DNA from: Dyella sp. OK004
Lineage (GTDB): Bacteria; Pseudomonadota; Gammaproteobacteria; Xanthomonadales; Rhodanobacteraceae
Direction of reading: 5' to 3'
Assembly: GCF_900114495.1 (NCBI RefSeq)
Contig: NZ_FOZI01000002.1
Coordinates: 186,001-250,000, forward strand
DNA: 64,000 nucleotides
Shown here: positions 1 to 8,323 of the stretch, in pieces
Layout of the letters: every line of letters begins with the position of its first letter
Numbering within the stretch: position 1 is the stretch's first letter
Program-made: the position numbers and the translations under genes
The notes under the pieces: generated by a model
Told to the model about the DNA's origin: nothing
Seen by the model: only the letters and a program-made list of their open reading frames with translations
Databases searched by the model: none

Positions 1-379
1 AATGGCCGGGACGGTGCGCGCCCTCCAGCATTTCGGTCAGCTGCGGTACGTGCAGCGACACGCTATTGACCGCGCCGAAGGGGTACATGGTGGCAACTTC
101 GGGTGCAAATAGCAGGTCGCAATCCTGCTCGGCCAGCCCGGCCTGATCCTGGCTCATCGTGCGCGGGTAGCGTTCGAAATCCTCGTTTGGCCCGAATTGC
201 GTCGGATTGACGAACACGCTCGCCACCACGCGGTCGGCGCGGGCGCGCGCCAGCTTGATCAGCGAATGGTGACCGGCGTGCAGGTTGCCCATGGTCGGCA
301 CGAAGCCCACCGTCTGGCCCTGGGAACGCCAGCCGCGAATCACGGCGCGTAACGCCGCTGCATCTTGCACGGTCTGCAT
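1..379 (-). CDS. panC: Pantothenate synthetase PanC (N-terminal part, cut by window edge)
   Basis: PanC ligates pantoate and beta-alanine with ATP, the last step of pantothenate synthesis in the cytosol. The ATG is at 377-379 and about 126 codons are visible, running off the left edge; the family is about 280 residues long. The visible part carries the nucleotide-binding FVPTMGNLHAGHHSL stretch with the HxGH signature, then VFVNPTQFGPNEDFERYPRT, which binds pantoate in the family, then MLEGAHRPGH. Only 11 bases separate it from the panB stop upstream, so the two are probably co-transcribed. Identification is secure; completeness cannot be judged. Confidence 0.95.
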   Translation of the reverse strand, partial: MQTVQDAAALRAVIRGWRSQGQTVGFVPTMGNLHAGHHSLIKLARARADRVVASVFVNPTQFGPNEDFERYPRTMSQDQAGLAEQDCDLLFAPEVATMYPFGAVNSVSLHVPQLTEMLEGAHRPGH

Positions 380-390
380 GGAATCTCGTC

Positions 391-1221
391 TCAGCTGAAG
401 CAGTGTTCGGGAGCCGGGAATGCACCACTGCGCACGTCCTCGGCGTAGGCGGCAATGGCCGCCGCGACAGAGTCGCGTCCTGCGAGAAAATCCTTGCTGA
501 ACTTGGGGCGCTTGCCCGGGGTAATGCCTAGCATGTCCTGCAATACCAGCACCTGGCCGTCGCAATGCGGGCCGGCGCCGATACCAATGGTCGGAATGCC
601 GACAGCCTTGGTGATGCGCTCGCCGAGCGAAGTGGGAATACCCTCCAGTACGAGCAGATCAGCTCCCGCGGCCTCGACGGCCTTCGCCTCCACCAGCAGG
701 CGCTCGGCCGCTTCCTGCTCACGGCCCTGGATACGGAAGCCGCCGAACTTGTGCACCGACTGCGGCGTCAGGCCGAGGTGGGCGCAAACCGGAATGACCC
801 GTTCGGTCAACGCATGAATCACATCGAGGATATGCGGCGACGCGCCCTCGATCTTGACCATGGCCGCCCCGCCTTCGCCCACCAGGCGCGCGCCAGCCTC
901 AAGGGCGTGCGGCACGTCGCGATCACTCATGAACGGCAGATCGGTCACCAGCAGCGACGCCGACAAACCGCGCGCCACCGCAGCCGTGTGATAGACCATG
1001 TGATCCAGCGTCACCGGCAGCGTGCTGCTATGTCCCTGCACCACCATGCCCAGCGAATCGCCCACGAGAGCGATATCGACACCCGCAGCGTCCAACTGCC
1101 AGGCAAAACTGTAGTCATACGCCGTGAGCATCACGATGCGACGGCCTTCCGCCTTCATGGCGCGCAGACCCGGCACGGTGACGGGCTTACGGGCGGGAGC
1201 ATTGGCGTTCTGCACGTACAC
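391..1221 (-). CDS. panB: 3-methyl-2-oxobutanoate hydroxymethyltransferase PanB
   Basis: PanB transfers a hydroxymethyl group from methylene-tetrahydrofolate to alpha-ketoisovalerate, the first committed step to pantothenate. The 276-residue protein is close to the usual 260-280. It shows the metal/substrate-binding segments [22 protein letters not shown] and VKIEGA, and the C-terminal [16 protein letters not shown]. It lies between folK (56-base gap) and panC (11-base gap) on the same strand. The folate-synthesis gene upstream fits the folate cofactor need of this enzyme. Confidence 0.97.
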   Translation of the reverse strand: MYVQNANAPARKPVTVPGLRAMKAEGRRIVMLTAYDYSFAWQLDAAGVDIALVGDSLGMVVQGHSSTLPVTLDHMVYHTAAVARGLSASLLVTDLPFMSDRDVPHALEAGARLVGEGGAAMVKIEGASPHILDVIHALTERVIPVCAHLGLTPQSVHKFGGFRIQGREQEAAERLLVEAKAVEAAGADLLVLEGIPTSLGERITKAVGIPTIGIGAGPHCDGQVLVLQDMLGITPGKRPKFSKDFLAGRDSVAAAIAAYAEDVRSGAFPAPEHCFS

Positions 1222-1277
1222 GGGGATTCCTTACGGAAAGAGCAGACGGTGATTATCCGTTGCGCGACACGAGAGGC

Positions 1278-1760
1278 TCAAGGCAGCGTTTCGCATTCGC
1301 TGTGATCCAGCGCGGCCAGCAGCTCAGTCACACGACCCTGGCCTGGAATCGTCAGATCGGGCGCAAGATCATGCAGTGGCAACAGGACAAAAGCACGCTC
1401 GGCGATGCGCGGATGCGGTAGCGTCAGCTGCGCATCGCGCCATTGCACGCCTTCCATGTGCAGTAGATCGAGATCCAGCGTACGTGGCCCCCAGCGCTCG
1501 CCATCACGAACGCGGCCGGCGGCGCGCTCGATCGCCAGCAAAGACTGCAGCAAAGCATCCGCGTTCATCGCAGTATCGATCTGCACTGCGGCGTTGATGA
1601 AGGGTGGTTGCTCCAGCACGCCCCACGGCGGCGTGCGATAGAAGCGGGAACAAGCCATCACCTGCGTATCCGGCAGACGTGCGAGTGCTTCGATGGCATC
1701 CCGCAGGTACTGACGCGAATCACCGAGGTTGCTGCCCAGCGCAATGTAGGCTGTGGTCAC
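1278..1760 (-). CDS. folK: HPPK, 6-hydroxymethyl-dihydropterin pyrophosphokinase FolK
   Basis: FolK transfers pyrophosphate from ATP to 6-hydroxymethyl-7,8-dihydropterin in folate synthesis. At 160 residues it has the normal length. Diagnostic segments are the N-terminal YIALGSNLGD, the RFYRTPPWG loop, PPFINAAVQ, and the Mg/ATP motif RWGPRTLDLDLL followed by LPHPRIAERAFVL. Its start overlaps the end of pcnB by four bases (ATGA type, 1757-1760), so translation is likely coupled. The pcnB-folK-pan order is common in gammaproteobacteria. Confidence 0.97.
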   Translation of the reverse strand: MTTAYIALGSNLGDSRQYLRDAIEALARLPDTQVMACSRFYRTPPWGVLEQPPFINAAVQIDTAMNADALLQSLLAIERAAGRVRDGERWGPRTLDLDLLHMEGVQWRDAQLTLPHPRIAERAFVLLPLHDLAPDLTIPGQGRVTELLAALDHSECETLP

Positions 1761-3163
1761 GCGGCGCCCGATTTGCCGTTCGGTTTGCGGCGTCGACGAC
1801 GCTTGCGCGGTGCCGCGCTCGCCGAAGTCGCCACCGGCGCCTCAGGCACAGCGCCCGAACCGGATAGCGCCGCGGCCAGCGTTTCGTGCGGCAACTGCTG
1901 CGCATGCGCCCACCATTCGCCCAGCTCGTGGATCGCCGGCGACTCGGCGGCACGCAGCAGCAGGAAATCGAACGCAGCACGAAAGCGTGGATGCGTCATC
2001 AAACGGAAGACCCGCTTGCGCTGCACCTGTTCGAAACGCGGTTGCAGCGACCAGATTTCTTCCATGGTGATGGTGAAGCGGCGCGGGATCGCCACGCGCT
2101 GGCATTGCTCCGCCACCACATGCGTAGCGGCACGCGTCCAGGCGACGCTGTCCTCCACACCCTTCACCATCCAGGCGTGGGCCAGATCGCGCACCTCACC
2201 CCATAGCAACACGGCGAACAGAAACGCCGGGGTGACCGACTTGCCCTCAACCACGCGCGCATCGGTATTGGCGAGTCCCTGTTCGATCAGCGTGCGCAGC
2301 GCATGGTCGCCGCGCTTGAGCGCACGCGCCGTGGCCGGGAACAGAAACTTGAGCAGACCGCACTGCTCGAGCATATGGAAGCTCTTCAAGCCATGCCCGC
2401 TAAGGAACATCTTCAGCGACTCGTCGAACAGGCGCGCCGGCGCCGCATCCAGCAGCAGCGGCCCCAACTCTTCGAACGGCGCCGCGGCGGCGGCGTCGAT
2501 ACGAAAGTTGAGCTTTGCGGCAAGGCGCGCGGCGCGCAGCATGCGTACGGGATCTTCGCGGTAACGCGTGGCCGGATCCCCGATCAGGTGCAGCACGCGG
2601 TCTTCCACGTCCTGCATGCCGCCTACATAGTCGCGCACCGAGAAATCACTGATGTCGTAATACAGCGCATTGACGCGGAAGTCGCGGCGGATGGCATCTT
2701 CTTCGATGGTGCCCCACACGTTGTCGCGCACGATGCGTCCGTCCACGATGTGCCGGTCGCCGTCGCCGTCGTCCTCACCGGTGCCGCGGAACGTAGCGAC
2801 CTCGATGATCTCCTGCCCGTACACCACATGGGCCAGGCGGAAACGGCGGCCGATCAGGCGACAGTTGCGGAAAAGCTTCTTCACCTCTTCCGGCGTGGCG
2901 CTGGTGGCGACGTCAAAATCCTTGGGATGCCCACCCAGCAGCAGATCGCGCACGGCGCCGCCGACCAGATAGGCCGTGTAGCCGGCTTCGTTGAGGCGGT
3001 ACAGCACGCGCAATGCGGCCTTGCTGATGTTCTTGCGCGATATCACGTGCTGCTCGCGCGGAATGATGCGCAGCGATGGCGTGGCGTCGTTCCTTGCTTT
3101 CAAGTTCAAGCGGTTTGAATCCTTGCAGCCAGAGGGCGCCGGGAGGTCGTGGCCCGCAGGCAC
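1757..3163 (-). CDS. pcnB: Poly(A) polymerase I PcnB
   Basis: PcnB adds poly(A) tails to RNA 3' ends and so promotes RNA decay. The nucleotidyltransferase fold shows VGGAVRDLLLG and the catalytic DFDVAT pair, followed by KLFRNCRLIGRRFRLAHV, which separates PcnB from CCA-adding enzymes. A lysine/arginine-rich tail (RKRRRRRK) is typical. The open frame is 468 residues from an ATG at 3161-3163, but homology begins near SLRIIPREQ. A TTG at 3107-3109 with an AAGGA about ten bases upstream is a plausible true start, since this gene often uses non-AUG starts. The function is certain and the start is not. Confidence 0.93.
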   Translation of the reverse strand: MPAGHDLPAPSGCKDSNRLNLKARNDATPSLRIIPREQHVISRKNISKAALRVLYRLNEAGYTAYLVGGAVRDLLLGGHPKDFDVATSATPEEVKKLFRNCRLIGRRFRLAHVVYGQEIIEVATFRGTGEDDGDGDRHIVDGRIVRDNVWGTIEEDAIRRDFRVNALYYDISDFSVRDYVGGMQDVEDRVLHLIGDPATRYREDPVRMLRAARLAAKLNFRIDAAAAAPFEELGPLLLDAAPARLFDESLKMFLSGHGLKSFHMLEQCGLLKFLFPATARALKRGDHALRTLIEQGLANTDARVVEGKSVTPAFLFAVLLWGEVRDLAHAWMVKGVEDSVAWTRAATHVVAEQCQRVAIPRRFTITMEEIWSLQPRFEQVQRKRVFRLMTHPRFRAAFDFLLLRAAESPAIHELGEWWAHAQQLPHETLAAALSGSGAVPEAPVATSASAAPRKRRRRRKPNGKSGAA

Positions 3164-3275
3164 CCGACCCTGAAATGGTCGATGGCTGCGTACGGCCCGC
3201 AGGCATGAATCCGTCGTTTCGGAGGCATTGCCGCCCGAGACAATTCCGCTATACTAGCGCGCTCCGGTGCTTTTC

Positions 3276-3351
3276 GCTCCCTTCGTCTAGTGGCCTAGGA
3301 CACCGCCCTCTCAAGGCGGGAACACGAGTTCGAACCTCGTAGGGAGCGCCA
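3276..3351 (+). tRNA. tRNA-Glu (anticodon CUC)
   Basis: A 76-base cloverleaf: acceptor GCTCCCT pairs with AGGGAGC, discriminator G, encoded CCA at 3349-3351. The anticodon stem CCGCC/GGCGG encloses loop CTCTCAA with anticodon CTC. The T-arm carries GTTCGAAC. It stands alone, 47 bases before fdxA. The preceding TATACTAGCGCG (about 3250) may be its -10 region. Confidence 0.96.
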
Positions 3352-3398
3352 CTTCCCCGGCCTGAACAGGCCTTCCGGCATTTAAGGCGCGCGACAGC

Positions 3399-3722
3399 AT
3401 GACCTTTGTCGTCACCGACAACTGCATCAAGTGCAAGTACACCGACTGCGTTGAAGTCTGCCCGGTCGATGCTTTTCACGAAGGCCCGAACTTCCTGGTG
3501 ATCAATCCGGACGAGTGCATCGACTGCACCTTGTGCGAGCCGGAGTGCCCGATCAACGCGATCTACCCCGAAGACGACGTGCCCGCCGGGCAGGAAAGCT
3601 TCGTGGCGTTGAACGCCGAACTCGCCAAAGACTGGCCGGTGATCACCGAGCGCAAGGACGGCCTGCCCGACGCGAAGGACTGGGAAAACAAGCCGGGCAA
3701 GCTCGAACACCTGAAGCGCTGA
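3399..3722 (+). CDS. fdxA: 7Fe ferredoxin FdxA
   Basis: A small cytosolic electron carrier of the [3Fe-4S][4Fe-4S] class. The 107-residue protein has eight N-terminal cysteines at 9, 12, 17, 21, 40, 43, 46 and 50 in CxxC-type arrays, each followed by proline, then a C-terminal extension ([12 protein letters not shown]) as in Azotobacter-type FdI. It is monocistronic and is closed by a strong hairpin terminator shared with the convergent bamC gene. Its electron partner cannot be told from context. Confidence 0.95.
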   Translation: MTFVVTDNCIKCKYTDCVEVCPVDAFHEGPNFLVINPDECIDCTLCEPECPINAIYPEDDVPAGQESFVALNAELAKDWPVITERKDGLPDAKDWENKPGKLEHLKR

Positions 3723-3742
3723 GTTTCACCAGATCATCTATA

Positions 3743-3769
3743 AAAACGCCGCCCATCGGGCGGCGTTTT
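3743..3769. terminator. Bidirectional terminator between fdxA and bamC
   Basis: AAAACGCCGCCC, loop ATC, GGGCGGCGTTTT: a 12-bp perfect stem flanked by A- and T-runs. It can serve fdxA on the plus strand and bamC on the minus strand. Confidence 0.9.
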
Positions 3770-3791
3770 ATTTGGGTTTGAAGCTCGATGC

Positions 3792-4397
3792 TTAGCCGCC
3801 GAGACGCGACTTCAACGTGTCGACCACCTTGGCCACCGCAGCGGAGTCGCCCTGCGCGCGCACTTCGCTCGCGTTCTGGCCACTGTTGCCGATGGTCACC
3901 TGCACCTGATGAGCCGACGCACCCGGCGCCGATGCCGAACTCGCCGCCGGCGCATCCTTCTTGCCGCCGCCGAACACGCGGCTGAACAGACCCGGTTTGC
4001 TGGCCTTCACCGCCGAAGCGACCACGCTGAGCGTGTAGGTATGCGCCGCATCGTCATGCGCGATCACCTGGCCGATATCGCCCTGCTCCAGCGCCTGGCC
4101 GACGCGGCGGTAAGTGTTGTCCACGTTATCCGACAGCACGAAGCCATCAGCGATCACGCTGCCGCCTTTGCCCACGCGCGCGGTGGCGCCGTTGGTGGTC
4201 GGGTTATTGGCACCGGGCTCCGGAATCACCAGCGCAGCACTGGTCGACGGTGTATCAAGGCCCGGCGGGATCTCCAGCGGCGACTCCTGCTTGGCGGCTT
4301 CCCACGCCTTCTGCGAACGGAACATGCCGCAACCGGAAAGCAACAAGGCGGAAAGGGCCAGGACCGGCAGGGCAACGACGAGCGGGGATTTCTTCAT
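3792..4397 (-). CDS. bamC: BamC/NlpB-like outer-membrane lipoprotein
   Basis: Probable accessory lipoprotein of the beta-barrel assembly (BAM) complex. The 201 residues start with a lipoprotein signal (MKKSPLVV, hydrophobic core, lipobox LLSGCG with Cys23). Then come a proline-containing linker (EIPPGLDTP, the BamC unstructured region) and one compact domain (TYRRVGQALEQ...TYTLSVV). It is shorter than the E. coli protein (344), as expected for a BamC with a single helix-grip domain. It lies 36 bases after dapA, the dapA-nlpB order of E. coli, which is the main support for the name. Confidence 0.8.
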   Translation of the reverse strand: MKKSPLVVALPVLALSALLLSGCGMFRSQKAWEAAKQESPLEIPPGLDTPSTSAALVIPEPGANNPTTNGATARVGKGGSVIADGFVLSDNVDNTYRRVGQALEQGDIGQVIAHDDAAHTYTLSVVASAVKASKPGLFSRVFGGGKKDAPAASSASAPGASAHQVQVTIGNSGQNASEVRAQGDSAAVAKVVDTLKSRLGG

Positions 4398-4433
4398 TGA
4401 AGTGAGATTCCGTAGAGATATCGGGCGGCCGCT

Positions 4434-5333
4434 TCAGGCCGCGTTTGCCAAGGATGCCAGACCCGCCAGCGTATCAGTGATGCGAGCGCGATCGGGGCCT
4501 TCCTGCAGTTCAACCAAGGGTAAGCGTAGTGCAGCCGTCCCCAAACCCAGCGCCGGCAAGCCGGCTTTCACCGCAATCGGGTTCGGCGCGCAGTTGAGCG
4601 CCTGTACCAGCGGAGCAAGCGCCTGGTCGCTGTGCGCCGTGGCCGCCTTGTCGCCACTGGTCGCCGCGTCGCACAGCGCGCGGAAAGCCTTGGGCGCAAG
4701 ATTGGCCACCACCGAGATGGTACCGGCCGCACCGGCCAACATGGCCTTGCCGGCAGTGCCGTCGTCACCGGACAGGTAGACGAAATCCGGGCGCACAAGT
4801 TCCGCGAGGGCATGAATGCGCTCGTCGCTGCCGATCGCCTCCTTGATGCCCACGATGGCCGAATGCTCGCGTAGCGCGGCCACCGTCTCCGGCAGCAAGT
4901 CGCATGCGGTGCGGGTCGGCACGTTGTAGAGCAGTACCGGCAAGCCGCCCTGCTCGGCCACTTCCAGATAATGGCGGCGCAGGCCTTCCTGGGTCGGGCG
5001 CACGTAATACGGGGCCACGACCAGCGCTGCATCGGCGCCGAGCGCGCGGGCACGGCGGGTCAGGGCCACGGTCTTGGCCGTGGCGGCCTCGCCCGTGCCG
5101 GCGATGACCGGGATGCGTTTGGCTACTCTTTCTACGGCGAAAGCGAGCAGGCGGTCGTACTCGTCATGCTCGAGCATATGCGCCTCGCCGGTCGAGCCGG
5201 CGACTACGACAGCCTGGGTCCCGCCAGCGATCTGATAATCGAGCAGGCGCCCGAAGGCATCCAGATCGAGCGCGCCATCCGCCTTGAACGGTGTTACCAG
5301 CGCGCAGATGCTTCCACGAATATTCAAGTACAT
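4434..5333 (-). CDS. dapA: 4-hydroxy-tetrahydrodipicolinate synthase DapA
   Basis: DapA condenses pyruvate and aspartate semialdehyde, the entry to lysine and diaminopimelate. The chosen ATG (5331-5333) gives 299 residues, the usual size. The open frame extends upstream to 5675, but that part has no family resemblance and overlaps the divergent gene. Catalytic Tyr136 (LLYNVPTRT) and Schiff-base Lys164 (GIKEAIG) are present, as are AGSTGE and YLSGDDGTA. It forms an operon with bamC and is divergent from the gcvR-like gene. Confidence 0.96.
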   Translation of the reverse strand: MYLNIRGSICALVTPFKADGALDLDAFGRLLDYQIAGGTQAVVVAGSTGEAHMLEHDEYDRLLAFAVERVAKRIPVIAGTGEAATAKTVALTRRARALGADAALVVAPYYVRPTQEGLRRHYLEVAEQGGLPVLLYNVPTRTACDLLPETVAALREHSAIVGIKEAIGSDERIHALAELVRPDFVYLSGDDGTAGKAMLAGAAGTISVVANLAPKAFRALCDAATSGDKAATAHSDQALAPLVQALNCAPNPIAVKAGLPALGLGTAALRLPLVELQEGPDRARITDTLAGLASLANAA

Positions 5334-5451
5334 GCTCCGGCCTAAAGCCCAGCCCTGCATATTACTTGCGGGTTCGCGGGGGCCACAAGTAAGCTGCCTG
5401 GACGCCCGCCGCCTTCCTGTGCGGCGCGAGGCTCGCCACAGGCCCATTCTC

Positions 5452-6009
5452 TTGAACCGTTCTTCCGTGCGTACCGGCAACGACAACCAGCTGCTGATCC
5501 AGACGCTGACGCCATCTCCCCGCACGCCCTTGCTGAGCCTGGCCCGGCGCATCGCGGACGCTGGCTGCAATCTGGCCGATGCGCGCGTCGCCACCATCGG
5601 CCCGGACACGTCCCTGACGTTGCTGGCCACCGGCGCGTGGGACGCGGTCGCCAAGCTGGAATCTTCGCTGGCCAAACTGGCCCGCGAGGAAGACCTGCAC
5701 CTGGTTCACTACCGCACCGATTCGCGTGAACAGGCTTCGCGCCTGCTGCCTTATCTGGTGGAAGTCATTTCCGCCGATCGCCCGGGCATCCTGGTGAAGA
5801 TCATCGACTTCTTCGATCGCCACGAGATCGCGGTGGAACAGCTCAGCTCAATGCGCTACCAGGCCATGCAGACCGGCGCGGCGATGTTCCAGGCGCAGAT
5901 CACGGTGGGCATTCCCGCAGACACGCATATCGCCGCCTTGCGCGACGACTTCCTCGAATTCTGCGATGGCCTCAACCTGGATGCCATCATGGATCCAGTG
6001 AAGTTCTGA
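5452..6009 (+). CDS. gcvR: GcvR-like tandem ACT-domain regulator
   Basis: About 185 residues with two ACT domains: one from LLIQTL to LAREEDLHL, the second from LVEVISADRPGILVKI to the end. It resembles the glycine-cleavage repressor GcvR, which acts by binding GcvA rather than DNA. The C-terminus (LEFCDGLNLDAIMDPVKF) is highly characteristic of Xanthomonadales homologues. The start is uncertain: no ATG fits, and TTG at 5452 or GTG at 5467 are the best choices, neither with a clear ribosome site. An upstream ATG in frame would overlap dapA. No gcvA or gcv genes are in the window, so the target is inferred from the family only. Confidence 0.8.
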   Translation: MNRSSVRTGNDNQLLIQTLTPSPRTPLLSLARRIADAGCNLADARVATIGPDTSLTLLATGAWDAVAKLESSLAKLAREEDLHLVHYRTDSREQASRLLPYLVEVISADRPGILVKIIDFFDRHEIAVEQLSSMRYQAMQTGAAMFQAQITVGIPADTHIAALRDDFLEFCDGLNLDAIMDPVKF

Positions 6010-6083
6010 AACCGGCTTCGTCGGGACCGAAAAACCGCGTTTTCGGCGATTCCGCGACGGACGCCCAGCATGCCCAGCCCGCA

Positions 6084-6101
6084 CAGCCCTTGCAAGGGCT
6101 G
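6084..6101. repeat. 18-bp perfect palindrome downstream of gcvR-like gene
   Basis: CAGCCCTTGCAAGGGCTG is fully self-complementary. A second hairpin lies upstream at 6027-6046 (CCGAAAA, six-base loop, TTTTCGG). Neither has a long T-run. They probably end the gcvR-like transcript or form an operator; the rest of 6010-6294 shows no credible gene. Confidence 0.5.
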
Positions 6102-6294
6102 TTATCCGTCGCCGCAAGCGCTAGTCTTGGCTCCGAGGCAACACCGGAGGACCCGCGCGCATGCAGCTTGCCGTTCGAGCGACGACCATCGCACGACGCG
6201 CCGCCCTCGTCATTTCCGCGCCGTCCGCCGGCGCCTTGTTTCCCTTCCCCGATGACATCAAGTCGGAACCGACCACGGTTCCGCAGGAGAGACC

Positions 6295-6756
6295 ATGCCC
6301 GAAGTCGGCAAGAAAGCCCCCAAGCTCAAAGGCCTTACCGGAGACGGTAGCGAGCTGAAGCTCGACAGCCTCAAGGGCCAGTGGGTGGTGGTGTACTTCT
6401 ATCCCAAGGACAGCACGCCAGGTTGCACTAACGAAGCAAAGGACTTCCGCGACCTGTACCCGAAGTTCCGCAAGCGACATGCCGAGATCGTCGGTGTCTC
6501 GCGCGACTCAGTGAAATCGCACGCCAACTTCACCACCAAGCAGGAACTGCCGTTTCCGCTGGTTTCCGACCCCGACGAAACCTGGTGCCAGGCCTTCGAC
6601 GTGATTCACGAGAAGGTGCTGTATGGAAAACGTCACATGGGTGTCGTACGAAGTACCTTCCTCATTGATCCCGACGGGCGGCTGGTACAGGAATGGCGCA
6701 ACGTGAAAGTCCCGGGCCACGCCCAGGCCGTGCTAGACGCTATTCCCGCCAAGTGA
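6295..6756 (+). CDS. bcp: Bcp/PrxQ-type thiol peroxidase
   Basis: A cytosolic peroxiredoxin that reduces hydroperoxides using thioredoxin. The 153 residues show the PrxQ core FYPKDSTPGCTNEA with peroxidatic Cys44. The resolving Cys five residues later, present in E. coli Bcp, is replaced by Lys49. The only other cysteine, Cys98 (ETWCQAF), may take that role or the enzyme may be one-Cys. A GGAG ribosome site precedes the ATG. The gene stands alone; GcvR-like and Bcp are neighbours in many gammaproteobacteria. Confidence 0.94.
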   Translation: MPEVGKKAPKLKGLTGDGSELKLDSLKGQWVVVYFYPKDSTPGCTNEAKDFRDLYPKFRKRHAEIVGVSRDSVKSHANFTTKQELPFPLVSDPDETWCQAFDVIHEKVLYGKRHMGVVRSTFLIDPDGRLVQEWRNVKVPGHAQAVLDAIPAK

Positions 6757-6781
6757 GCCCTGCCCGCTTCATTCGTCCTTC

Positions 6782-6833
6782 CGCGATGGCTCGCCATCGC
6801 GCAGGACGTTTGCACTCCGGTCCTGGAGACCGG
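6782..6833 (+). terminator. Two consecutive hairpins after bcp
   Basis: CGCGATGGC/GCCATCGCG (6782-6801, loop TC) is followed by CCGGTC/GACCGG (6817-6833, loop CTGGA). They lie in the 139-base gap before phoH. There is no clear T-run, so termination is probable only. Confidence 0.5.
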
Positions 6834-6895
6834 AAGCCCACGGCATACCCCATGCCGCGTTTCATCCACCAGCCAGCCAGCGAGGCCCCTTCCGT

Positions 6896-8275
6896 ATGAC
6901 CGGAAGCAAGCGCATTTACGCTCTCGATACCAATGTTCTGTTGCACGATCCGACCTCGCTGTTCCGCTTCGAGGAACACGACGTCTTCATTCCCATGACG
7001 GTGCTGGAGGAGCTGGACGAAAAGAAGAAAGGCGCGTCGGAAGTCTCGCGCAACGGCCGCCAGGTCAGCCGCTTCCTCAATGAACTGATCGAGCAAGGCA
7101 ACGGCCACGGCATCAGCAACGGCCTGGAACTGACCAGTCCGCAGGGCATCAAGCTGAAACGCGGCGGCGCCGTGGGGCGGCTGTACTTCCAGCAGCGCAC
7201 AACGAATGGCCACGGCAAAGCGGACAACCTGATCCTGTCGTCGGTGATCGAACTGCGCGACCAGAATCCGGATCGTGCGGTGATCCTGGTTACCAAGGAC
7301 ATCAACCTGCGCATCAAGGCCAAGATCTACGGCATCGATGCGGAGGACTACGAGAACGATCGCGCGCTTGATGACTTCGCCCTGCTCTACACCGGCTCCA
7401 CCGAGCTGTCGGAGAGTTTCTGGGATCGCCACCCGGAAGTGCAGTCGTGGAATGAACGCGGCCGCACCTTCTACAAACTCAATCGCCACGACGACGAAGA
7501 CTGGCATCCCAACCAGTGCCTGTTCCTGCCCGGTGAAAACAGCGTCGAGCTGCGTGTGCTGCATGTGGACGAAGTGCAGGCCACACTGGTGCTGCTCGAC
7601 GACCACAGCCACTCCAACCATAGCGTCTGGGGCATCGCCGCGCGCAATCGCGAACAGAACTTCGCGCTCAACGTGCTGATGGATCCGGACGTGGATTTCG
7701 TCACCCTGCTCGGCACCGCCGGCACCGGTAAAACCTTGCTGGCGCTCGCCGCCGGCCTGGCGCAGGTGATGGATCAGCAGCGCTACCGCGAAATCATCAT
7801 GACCCGCGCCACGGTATCGGTCGGCGAAGACATCGGTTTCCTCCCCGGCACCGAGGAAGAAAAGATGACGCCGTGGATGGGCGCACTCACCGACAACCTC
7901 GAAGTACTCGCCAACCCCGAGGAAGGTGGTAGCTGGGGCCGCCAGGCCACCAACGACCTGCTCGCATCGCGCATCAAAATCCGCTCGCTCAACTTCATGC
8001 GCGGGCGCACCTTCCTGTCGCGCTACCTGATCATCGACGAGGCGCAGAACCTGACGCCGAAACAGATGAAAACCCTGATAACCCGCGCTGGTCCCGGCAC
8101 CAAGATCGTCTGCCTGGGCAACGTGGAACAGATCGACACGCCCTACCTCACCGAAACCACCTCCGGCCTCACTTACGCGGTGGACCGGTTCAAGAACTGG
8201 GAGCACTCGGCGCACATCACCCTGCGGCGCGGCGAACGGTCCCGGCTGGCGGACTTCGCGTCGGAAGCGCTGTAA
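6896..8275 (+). CDS. PIN-PhoH fusion protein (PhoH2-like RNA helicase/nuclease)
   Basis: The 459 residues join an N-terminal PIN nuclease domain (YALDTNVLLHD, Asp11; FEEHDVFIPMTVLEELDE; VTKDINLRIKA) to a C-terminal PhoH ATPase. The ATPase has Walker A GTAGTGKT at 273-280 and Walker B LIIDEAQN with Asp381-Glu382. Family members of this architecture have been described as ATP-dependent RNA unwinding and cleaving enzymes. This is distinct from the ybeY-linked PhoH, which lacks PIN. The start ATG is 139 bases after bcp, and thiD follows 42 bases downstream. The name is by architecture; the substrate is unknown here. Confidence 0.93.
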   Translation: MTGSKRIYALDTNVLLHDPTSLFRFEEHDVFIPMTVLEELDEKKKGASEVSRNGRQVSRFLNELIEQGNGHGISNGLELTSPQGIKLKRGGAVGRLYFQQRTTNGHGKADNLILSSVIELRDQNPDRAVILVTKDINLRIKAKIYGIDAEDYENDRALDDFALLYTGSTELSESFWDRHPEVQSWNERGRTFYKLNRHDDEDWHPNQCLFLPGENSVELRVLHVDEVQATLVLLDDHSHSNHSVWGIAARNREQNFALNVLMDPDVDFVTLLGTAGTGKTLLALAAGLAQVMDQQRYREIIMTRATVSVGEDIGFLPGTEEEKMTPWMGALTDNLEVLANPEEGGSWGRQATNDLLASRIKIRSLNFMRGRTFLSRYLIIDEAQNLTPKQMKTLITRAGPGTKIVCLGNVEQIDTPYLTETTSGLTYAVDRFKNWEHSAHITLRRGERSRLADFASEAL

Positions 8276-8295
8276 GCGTTTTAACCTGAGAGAAT

Positions 8296-8323
8296 CGGCA
8301 TTCCGGCGCCAGCCGGAATGCCG
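8296..8323. repeat. 12-bp stem-loop overlapping the first ATG of thiD
   Basis: CGGCATTCCGGC (8296-8307), loop GCCA, GCCGGAATGCCG (8312-8323). The ATG at 8318 lies in the right arm. There is no T-run. It could end phoH transcription, block thiD translation, or be a scattered repeat. Confidence 0.7.
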
